Part shown: positions 6,865 to 11,662 of the stretch, one piece after another
Layout: every line of letters begins with the position of its first letter
How positions within the stretch are numbered: position 1 is the first letter of the stretch
DNA from: Candidatus Latescibacterota bacterium
GTDB taxonomy: Bacteria > Latescibacterota > UBA2968 > UBA8231
Assembly (NCBI GenBank): GCA_022827165.1
Contig: JAJDTN010000178.1
Location: 1 to 11,662, forward strand
Reading direction: 5' to 3'
DNA: 11,662 nt
The notes under the pieces: generated by a model
Seen by the model: only the letters and a program-made list of their open reading frames with translations
What the model was told of the DNA's origin: nothing
The model's database searches: none
Made by a program: the position numbers and the translations under genes

Positions 6865-8274
6865 TCAGTGGATGACGACCATCTTGGTCTCGGTCATCTC
6901 CTGGATCGTGTACTTCGGCCCCTCCTTGCCCATGCCCGACTCCTTCACGCCGCCGTAAGGCATCAGGTCCGCGCGCCACTGCGTGCCCCAGTTGATGTGG
7001 ATGTTCCCGGACTCGACCTGCTGGGCGTACTTCAGGGCCCGGTCGATGTCCTGCGTGAAGATCGACGCCGACAGCCCGTAGTTCGTGTCGTTGGCCATGG
7101 TGATGGCCGCATCGATGTCGTCCACCCGCGTCAGTGCAACGGCGGGGCCGAAGATCTCGTCGCAGGAGACGCGCATGGCGGGGGACACGTCGGCCAGGAT
7201 CGTGGGCTGATGGAGGGTGCCCTCGCGCCCTCCGCCGGTGACGAGGCGAGCCCCGCCGGAGACCGCGTCGGAGATCCAGCCCTCCACCCTCTCGGCATCG
7301 GACTCGCGGATCATCGGCCCCATGGTGGTCCCGTCCTTCAAGGGGTCGCCGGTGGACAGGCCTTCCACCTTGGGGGTCAGGGCGTCGATGAAGTCTCCGT
7401 ACACGGCGCCCTCCACGAGAATGCGCTGCGCCGAGATGCATACCTGGCCGGCGTTTGCGAACCCCGAGGAGGTCACGCCCTCGGCGACCTTGTCCAGATC
7501 GGCGTCGTCCATGACCACCACGGGCGAGTTCGACCCGAGCTCCATGGTGACCCGCTTCAGGCCGGCGGTCCTGCAGATGTGCTCACCCACGTCCCGGGAG
7601 CCGGTGAAGGAGATCTTGCGCACCCGCTCGTCGGAGGCGATGGCGTCTCCTATCGCTGCGCCCGATCCGGTGACCACGCTCACCGCCTCCGGCGGGAAGC
7701 CGGCGTCGAGCATGATCTCCACCAGCTTGACACCCGACAGGGGCGTGTCGCTGGCCGGTTTGAGGAGCACGGCGTTCCCCGCGGCCAGGGCCGGCCCGAC
7801 CTTGTGGCAGACCAGGTTCAGGGGAAAGTTGAACGGCGTGATCGCCGCCACCACGCCGCACGGCACCCTCAGGGTGAAGCCGAACTTCCCGGCCCCGTTG
7901 GAGGCGGCGCCCAGATCGAGGGTTTCTCCCGTCAGGCGCTTGGCCTCCTCCGCCGACAGGGTGATCGTCTCCTGGGCCCGCGCCGCTTCGCCCATGCCCT
8001 CCGGGAGGATCTTCCCCTCCTCGAGAGTGATGGTGCGGCCCAGGTCGTCCAGGCGCTCGGTCATCAGGTCGGCGGCCTTGTGCAGCAGCTCGTAGCGCTC
8101 GAAGGCGGGCATGCTCCGCATGATCTCCGCCCCGCGCACCGCGGTCTCGATCGCTTCGGTCACATCGCCGGCCCCCGCCCTTGGCACGGTGTCGACGACG
8201 GAGCCGTCGAAGGGATTGAGGACCTCGATCTCATCCTCCTTGCCGATCCACTGGCCGCCCACATGCATCTTCAT
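6865..8274 (-). CDS. NAD(P)-dependent aldehyde dehydrogenase
   Basis: This 469-residue protein is a full-length member of the aldehyde dehydrogenase superfamily. It carries the catalytic Cys C279 in ANAGQVCISAQR, the general base E245 in MELGSNSP, the oxyanion Asn N149 in TPFNFP and the cofactor Lys K172 in LKPASDTP. The coenzyme loop GSRDVG (about 225-230) is present. The residue three after K172 is S175, where NAD-preferring enzymes usually have Glu, so NADP use is possible. The C-terminal YGGVKESGMGKEG motif is standard. The overall pattern recalls the lactaldehyde, succinate-semialdehyde and non-phosphorylating glyceraldehyde-3-phosphate branches; the substrate is not decidable. The start at ATG 8274 has AGGA about 8 bases upstream. 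It is last of four minus-strand genes and ends in a hairpin. No link to the convergent cassette is proven. Confidence 0.92.
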   Translation of the reverse strand: MKMHVGGQWIGKEDEIEVLNPFDGSVVDTVPRAGAGDVTEAIETAVRGAEIMRSMPAFERYELLHKAADLMTERLDDLGRTITLEEGKILPEGMGEAARAQETITLSAEEAKRLTGETLDLGAASNGAGKFGFTLRVPCGVVAAITPFNFPLNLVCHKVGPALAAGNAVLLKPASDTPLSGVKLVEIMLDAGFPPEAVSVVTGSGAAIGDAIASDERVRKISFTGSRDVGEHICRTAGLKRVTMELGSNSPVVVMDDADLDKVAEGVTSSGFANAGQVCISAQRILVEGAVYGDFIDALTPKVEGLSTGDPLKDGTTMGPMIRESDAERVEGWISDAVSGGARLVTGGGREGTLHQPTILADVSPAMRVSCDEIFGPAVALTRVDDIDAAITMANDTNYGLSASIFTQDIDRALKYAQQVESGNIHINWGTQWRADLMPYGGVKESGMGKEGPKYTIQEMTETKMVVIH

Positions 8275-8304
8275 GGCTTTGATCCTGTTGCTGAGGTGGT
8301 CGTT

Positions 8305-8320
8305 TTCGCGAAGACGCGAA
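8305..8320. other. Small TTCGCG/CGCGAA hairpin in the gap before the aldehyde dehydrogenase
   Basis: TTCGCG (8305-8310) and CGCGAA (8315-8320) form a perfect 6-bp dyad with a 4-base loop in the 55-bp gap between the phosphodiesterase and aldehyde dehydrogenase genes. It lacks a T tract on either strand. It could be an operator half-site pair or an mRNA stem; nothing decides between them. Confidence 0.3.
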
Positions 8321-8329
8321 GGAAGATAG

Positions 8330-8818
8330 TCACTCCGTCGATTCGAGGTCGAGGTGCTCCGCGTGGACCCCGCTCGGGCCGATCGTCAGCATTCCCGCCA
8401 GCCGGGGCTTCCCGAACCGCTTGCGCCCCGCGCTGGCCGGGTTGAAGTAGAGGACGGGGGTCTCGGGCGGACCCGCCCCCTGCAGGAAGGGGATGTGGCT
8501 GTGACCGAAGATGACGACCCTGGCGCCGGGCGGCAGCGGGTCTTCGGAGGTCCCGCCGCCGGGCGGCGTGAAGATGTGGGTCATGTAGATCGAGACGCCG
8601 GCGACCGAGAGGCTGATCGACTCGGGGAGGTGTGCGAGACCGGGACCCTCGTCGACGTTGCCCCGTACGGCGATCACGGGGGCGACGTTGGACAACTCTT
8701 CGAGGATCGACGGGTTGCCCACGTCGCCGGCATGGAGAATGAGGTCGACTCCGGCATAGAGCCGCGGCACCCGCGGATCCAGGAACCCGTGGGTGTCGGA
8801 GACGACGCCGGCCCGCAT
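8330..8818 (-). CDS. YfcE/MJ0936-type metallophosphoesterase (phosphodiesterase)
   Basis: A 162-residue protein with all calcineurin-like phosphoesterase motifs of the compact YfcE group: D8xH10 in VSDTHG, GD32 in HAGDVGN, GN54xD in VRGNVD, H81 in MTHIF and GH106xH108 in FGHSH. These bind a di-metal centre (usually Mn) that hydrolyses phosphodiesters. Length and motif spacing are normal. I chose ATG 8818, which gives MRAGVVSDTHG and sits 5 bases after the stop of the upstream gene; a GTG at 8842 would add 8 residues and overlap that gene. No good ribosome site is seen, so coupling with the upstream lipoprotein gene is likely. The physiological substrate is unknown, and the family is often a housekeeping enzyme whose neighbours say little. 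Confidence 0.88.
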   Translation of the reverse strand: MRAGVVSDTHGFLDPRVPRLYAGVDLILHAGDVGNPSILEELSNVAPVIAVRGNVDEGPGLAHLPESISLSVAGVSIYMTHIFTPPGGGTSEDPLPPGARVVIFGHSHIPFLQGAGPPETPVLYFNPASAGRKRFGKPRLAGMLTIGPSGVHAEHLDLESTE

Positions 8819-8823
8819 GCGGC

Positions 8824-9729
8824 TCAAGGATCCATGGCGCACCGGAATCCGATGCGCGGTCCCTTGTCGCGCGGTTTCCCGAAGGCCCGCATGGCGATGC
8901 GGATCTGGTGCGAGGGGGATTTGTAGGACCCTCCCTTGACCACCTTCTTGGTTCCGGTGGACGGCCCCGTCGGATCACGGATCGCCTCCTTGGCTCCGCC
9001 GGGGTCCCGGGCTTCCGCCAACTGGCGGTAGTAGTACACCGCGTACCAGTCGTGGACCCACTCCTCGGCGTTGCCCGCCATGTCCATGATGCCGAAGGGA
9101 CTCACCCCGTCGGGATAGGAGCCCACCGGCGCCGTCCACGTATGGCCGTCCTGGTCGTGCCCGGTCCTGGGGCGGTAGTTCGCCCACCAGATGCCGTTGG
9201 AGTAGGGATGCCCCTCGCCCCAGGGATACTGCCGGTACTCCCTCCCCCGGGCGGCGTACTCCCACTCCGCCTCGGTGGGCAGGCGCTTCCCCGCCCAGTG
9301 GCAGTACGCGTAGGCGTCGTACCAGTTGAGCCCGACCGCCGGTAGCCGGTCCCCACGCAGGTCGTCGTTCAGGTAGCGCTGCCTGTGCTCCAGGTTCTCC
9401 GGCTGATCGGGATGGCTCCACTTGCGGCCGTGGGCGGCGACATCGTCGAGGAAGCGCCCGTACTGGGCGTTGGTCACCTCGTGCTTGTCCAGGTAGTAGG
9501 CGCTGAGGTGCACCTCGTGCTCGGGCCGCTCGGCGACATAGGTGAGCAGGTGGCCGTCCGGTGCCTGGCTGACCTCCTCCTCGCGACCCCCCATGGGGAA
9601 AGCGCCCTCCGGGATGAGGACCATCACCGAGCCGTCGTCGGCGGTGATCACGGGGTCGGGGCCGCAGCCGAGAACGACGAAGCCGGCCAGGGCCAGGAAG
9701 AGATGGCGGAGGCGATGTCCTCCTGTCAT
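8824..9729 (-). CDS. FGE/SUMF1-fold lipoprotein lacking the catalytic cysteines
   Basis: The 301-residue protein starts with a lipoprotein signal peptide: a basic N-terminus, a hydrophobic core and lipobox VLGC with C22. It should thus be lipid-anchored in the envelope. The rest is a single formylglycine-generating-enzyme (SUMF1) domain: IPEGAFPMGG, KHEVTNAQYGRFL, WAGKRLPTEAEWEYAARG, PFGIMDMAGNAEEWVHDW and the closing RIGFRCA. Authentic FGE carries two Cys after the (R/K)GGS(W/Y) motif, in the order GGSY-x-C-xxxx-C. Here KGGSY (265-269) is followed by S271 and I276, so sulfatase-activating copper chemistry is not expected. Structural or binding roles are known for such relatives, including T9SS GldJ/GldK lipoproteins and PvdO-like proteins. 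Start ATG 9729 follows AAGGAGA with 9 bases between. It ends 5 bp before the phosphodiesterase start. Confidence 0.9.
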   Translation of the reverse strand: MTGGHRLRHLFLALAGFVVLGCGPDPVITADDGSVMVLIPEGAFPMGGREEEVSQAPDGHLLTYVAERPEHEVHLSAYYLDKHEVTNAQYGRFLDDVAAHGRKWSHPDQPENLEHRQRYLNDDLRGDRLPAVGLNWYDAYAYCHWAGKRLPTEAEWEYAARGREYRQYPWGEGHPYSNGIWWANYRPRTGHDQDGHTWTAPVGSYPDGVSPFGIMDMAGNAEEWVHDWYAVYYYRQLAEARDPGGAKEAIRDPTGPSTGTKKVVKGGSYKSPSHQIRIAMRAFGKPRDKGPRIGFRCAMDP

Positions 9730-9799
9730 CGTGCGAAGTCTCCTTGGGTTGGCGTGATCAGGATGTAGAATGATGGCGCCCCCTCAAGGTTCCCGAAAG

Positions 9800-11239
9800 C
9801 TACCACCCGAGGCGCTCCCGAAGGGGGATCGGACGGCCGGAGTCGTCGGAGAGCCGGGACGCCGGGGAGGAGACGCGCGTGAGGCGGCTTGCCGCCAGCA
9901 GCGCAGCGAGGGACGGGAGGACGGCGAGCAGGTCGGGGGGCCATCCGGGGGGAAGGATGGACATGAAGAGCAGCCAGGAGGCGAATCCGGCGAGGATCGC
10001 GGCAAGGGACCCGACGGCGTTGGCTCCTTTCCACCAGATGCCGGCGGTCAGCGGCACGAAGAGGGTGGCGAGCAGGACCGACCAGGAGTCGACCATCAGG
10101 TCGTAGACCGAGGTCCGATGCAGGGCCAGCAGGAGGGCGAACACCCCGAGGACGACGACGGAGAGACGGGAGGCCAGCAGGCAGGTCCTCTCCGTGACCT
10201 GGGGCCGCAGCGCCCGGAGCAGATCCCAGCCGATCACGCTCGAAGGCGCCAGCAGGGCGCTGTCGGCGCTGGACAACAGAGCCGAGACCAGGGCGCCCAT
10301 GAACAGCACCAGGGCCGCCGCGGGCAGGTACCGCTGGGCGATCTCCATCATCACCAGGTCGGGGTCGGCCAGGTCGGGGATGAGCACGGCGCCGGCCATG
10401 CCGAGCAGTACCGGCAGCAGGCCGACGGTCAGGTAGATCAGCCCCGACAGGTAGGCGCTGCGCACGGCCACGCGGTCGTCACGACTCGACAGGCTGCGTT
10501 GGATCAGATCCTGGCCGGCGAGGTTCCCGAGGCCGATGACCAGCCACTCGCGGGCATAGCCGAACCACTCGGTGGCGCCGGCTTCCCGGGGATAGAGGTG
10601 GAAGCGCTCCTCCGGGATCCGCGCGGCGATCGCCGCCCATCCCCCCATGTCGTGCAGGAGCAGAGGCGTGATCACGACCATGCCGGCGATGAGCACGGCG
10701 AGCTGCACGAAGTCGGTCAGGGTCACCGCCCACATGCCGCCGGCGAAGGTGTAGACCAGGACCACGGCGGCCCCCACCAGGATGGCTACCGTGGGATCCA
10801 GCCCGGTCAGGGATTCCAGGATGACGCCGAAGGCGACCATGAGCGCCGCCACCCAGCCCACATAGGCCGGCACCGTGCACACGCTGGCCAGCAGGCCGGA
10901 GCGCACGTCGAAGCGGCGCGTGAAGAATGAGGCCACGGTCATCACCCCGGCGCGGCGCAGGGCGCGGAGGTAGAAGGCCCCGGCCAGGAACAGGCACAGC
11001 GCGGCGCCGAAGGGATCGGCGATGACGGCGAGAAAGCCGCCCTCGTAGGCGGCGCTGGCGGCGCCGATGCACAGGCCCCCGCCGAACCAGGTGGCCGACA
11101 GGGTCGCCGTGGCCAGCGGCAGGGACAGCCTGCGGCCGGCCACCAGGTAGTCGGCGGAGCTTGCGACGCGGCGGCTGGCGTAGATCCCGACGGCGAGCAT
11201 CACCAGCAGGTACAGGCCAAGACCGGTCATCACGAACAT
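9800..11239 (-). CDS. Sodium:solute symporter (SSF family)
   Basis: This 479-residue inner-membrane transporter has around 13 predicted spanning segments, as in SSF (TC 2.A.21) proteins. Family marks are YLVAGRRLSLPLATATLSATWFG near the start (28-53), VYTFAGGMWAVTLTDFVQ (162-179) and the sodium-site segment LVSALLSSADSALLAPSSV (317-335), with the conserved Ser pair S323/S324. It couples Na+ entry to uptake of an organic solute such as a sugar, carboxylate, amino acid or osmolyte. The solute is unknown and neighbours do not resolve it. I chose ATG 11239. There is no Shine-Dalgarno in front; instead TATAAT lies 6 bases upstream, suggesting a leaderless message. ATG 11230 is a second candidate. 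It is the first of four minus-strand genes, with a 70-bp gap before the lipoprotein gene. Confidence 0.9.
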   Translation of the reverse strand: MFVMTGLGLYLLVMLAVGIYASRRVASSADYLVAGRRLSLPLATATLSATWFGGGLCIGAASAAYEGGFLAVIADPFGAALCLFLAGAFYLRALRRAGVMTVASFFTRRFDVRSGLLASVCTVPAYVGWVAALMVAFGVILESLTGLDPTVAILVGAAVVLVYTFAGGMWAVTLTDFVQLAVLIAGMVVITPLLLHDMGGWAAIAARIPEERFHLYPREAGATEWFGYAREWLVIGLGNLAGQDLIQRSLSSRDDRVAVRSAYLSGLIYLTVGLLPVLLGMAGAVLIPDLADPDLVMMEIAQRYLPAAALVLFMGALVSALLSSADSALLAPSSVIGWDLLRALRPQVTERTCLLASRLSVVVLGVFALLLALHRTSVYDLMVDSWSVLLATLFVPLTAGIWWKGANAVGSLAAILAGFASWLLFMSILPPGWPPDLLAVLPSLAALLAASRLTRVSSPASRLSDDSGRPIPLRERLGW

Positions 11240-11245
11240 GTCGGC

Positions 11246-11251
11246 ATTATA
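11246..11251 (-). promoter_or_regulatory. Consensus -10 box (TATAAT) immediately before the symporter start
   Basis: TATAAT reads on the minus strand from 11251 to 11246, 6 bases before ATG 11239. Transcription would begin at about the A of the ATG. No TTGACA-like -35 is found at 16-19 bp spacing (the bases there are GC-only), although a short T run (GGTTTTCG) precedes the box. In DNA this GC-rich a perfect hexamer at that location is unlikely to be chance, but promoter activity is not shown. Confidence 0.55.
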
Positions 11252-11307
11252 CGAAAACCGGGGAAGGGGGCCGCAGGGACCTTCGGCTCCCCACTCGCGC
11301 GGTGACC

Positions 11308-11338
11308 GATGGCGGCCCCCGCCATCCACGGATGGCGG
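11308..11338. repeat. Alternating 8-bp dyads GATGGCGG / CCGCCATC / GATGGCGG
   Basis: GATGGCGG at 11308-11315 and 11331-11338 flanks its reverse complement at 11319-11326, with spacers of 3 and 4 bases. Two alternative 8-bp hairpins or two overlapping operator palindromes are therefore possible. A shorter GGCGG-TTC-CCGCC dyad follows at 11343-11355. It lies about 120-150 bp upstream of the -24 element, a usual distance for enhancer-binding-protein sites. That role is inference. Confidence 0.5.
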
Positions 11339-11457
11339 AGTTGGCGGTTCCCGCCGATTCGCAACGTCACATGACTTTCCGTTCGTCTCCAGGTAGTACT
11401 TGATAAGAGATTGAAGGAGAGAACGTTAGGATTCCATCAGAGCCTTCGTAGTGGTCC

Positions 11458-11473
11458 TGGCACCGCTCTTGCT
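11458..11473 (+). promoter_or_regulatory. Sigma-54 (RpoN) -24/-12 promoter of pspA
   Basis: TGGCAC (11458-11463), a 5-base spacer CGCTC and TTGCT (11469-11473) match the sigma-54 consensus TGGCAC-N5-TTGCW at every specified base, with the GG and GC 10 bp apart and a pyrimidine before the TGG. It points toward pspA and predicts a start near 11484, giving a leader of about 80 bases. sigma-54 control of pspA is established in enterobacteria, which supports the call. Confidence 0.88.
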
Positions 11474-11563
11474 CAGCAGGGAGGGCAGGTCCCGGACCCC
11501 TCGGTGGAGGGGGGGGCACGGAAGGGTTAGTTTTCCACAACTTGGCTACGAGAGAGGCGAGCG

Positions 11564-11662
11564 ATGGCAAAGGGCATGTTCGCGCGCATGGCAGACATCC
11601 TGCGATCCAACATCAGCGAGGCCCTCGACCGCGCCGAAGAGCCCGAGAAGCTCATCCGGCAG
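11564..11662 (+). CDS. pspA: Phage shock protein A / IM30 (PspA-Vipp1) family protein, N-terminal fragment
   Basis: The first 33 residues are present and the gene continues past the window. FARMADILRSNISEALDRAE followed by EPEKLIRQ matches the conserved PspA/IM30 beginning: an amphipathic membrane-binding helix (about 4-22), then the D/E-P-E-K-x-I-R motif that opens the first coiled coil. The family forms ESCRT-III-like oligomers on the inner membrane and protects it when proton leakage or envelope stress occurs; in some bacteria PspA also restrains the activator PspF. ATG 11564 follows GAGAGG with 6 bases between; a second ATG at 11576 aligns with the shorter PspA start. A matching sigma-54 promoter lies 90 bp upstream. 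Confidence 0.88.
   Translation, partial: MAKGMFARMADILRSNISEALDRAEEPEKLIRQ

Larger units (their letters stand above)
11240..11563. other. Divergent intergenic region between symporter and pspA
   Basis: These 324 bases hold no credible gene. From left to right they contain the symporter -10 box, alternating GATGGCGG dyads (11308-11338), a further GGCGG/CCGCC dyad (11343-11355), a comparatively AT-richer stretch (about 11365-11450), the sigma-54 promoter (11458-11473), a C/G-rich leader with a run of eight G, and the pspA ribosome site. The arrangement matches a sigma-54 regulatory region with upstream activator sites. Confidence 0.6.

Noticed and set aside
6868..8445. Plus-strand open frame of about 525 codons opposite the aldehyde dehydrogenase
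   Set aside because: Its product is rich in His/Arg/Gly without any family pattern, while the opposite strand encodes a full-length enzyme with all catalytic motifs.
8819..8842. GTG start at 8842 for the phosphodiesterase
   Set aside because: It overlaps the end of the lipoprotein gene and adds 8 non-family residues; MRAGVVSDTHG at 8818 is the canonical beginning.
9770..10930. Plus-strand open frame of about 386 codons opposite the symporter, preceded by a TAGAAT at 9765-9770
   Set aside because: The product is Gln/Gly/Arg/His repeats mirroring hydrophobic codons of the transporter. The -10-like box has no convincing -35 or ribosome site.
11240..11329. Upstream start for the symporter at 11329, adding 30 residues
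   Set aside because: The extra sequence is Gly/Pro/Arg-rich, contains the dyads and the TATAAT box, and has no membrane character; homologous proteins begin near the first spanning segment.
11531..11540. TTTTCCACAA, a relaxed DnaA-box match
   Set aside because: A single site with no cluster, no AT-rich unwinding region and no origin genes nearby.

Overview
The window is uniformly GC-rich, tightly packed with genes and free of rRNA, tRNA, CRISPR or insertion-sequence signals. The organism looks like a Gram-negative bacterium. The evidence is a probable outer-membrane beta-barrel C-terminus at the left edge, a lipoprotein signal peptide on an FGE-like protein, a PspA homologue at the right edge, and an excellent sigma-54 (-24/-12) promoter in front of that PspA gene. 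The exact phylum cannot be read from the sequence. A high-GC FCB-group or candidate-phylum lineage is a guess based only on the PorV/PorQ-like tail.

Layout. (1) 1-148: the last codons of a plus-strand gene and its strong intrinsic terminator. (2) 174-6795: a metabolic cassette. A minus-strand enolase-superfamily gene diverges across 61 bp from six co-directional genes: a TauE/SafE exporter, an isochorismatase-fold cysteine amidohydrolase, an extended SDR epimerase/dehydratase, an M20 metallo-amidohydrolase, a TIM-barrel sugar isomerase/epimerase-like protein and a D-amino acid aminotransferase. Three of the junctions overlap or nearly overlap (GTGA, a 25-bp overlap, TGATG), so this is probably one operon. 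(3) 6808-6840: a hairpin between convergent genes. (4) 6865-11239: four minus-strand genes, in transcription order a sodium:solute symporter, an FGE-like lipoprotein, a YfcE-type phosphodiesterase and an NAD(P)-dependent aldehyde dehydrogenase. (5) 11240-11563: a 324-bp intergenic region holding a consensus TATAAT directly in front of the symporter start, alternating 8-bp dyads and the sigma-54 promoter. (6) 11564 to the end: the first 33 codons of pspA.

How it may work together. Two unrelated C-N hydrolases next to a D-amino acid aminotransferase, sugar-type isomerase and dehydratase folds and an anion exporter suggest uptake and breakdown of an amide- or carbamoyl-linked compound that releases an amino acid (possibly D) and a sugar- or hydroxy-acid-like skeleton. 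The substrate is not evident, and no described pathway with this exact gene set is recognised. Several members lack residues that are canonical for their families: the enolase-superfamily protein, the TIM-barrel protein and the FGE-like lipoprotein. Function transfer by homology alone is therefore risky.
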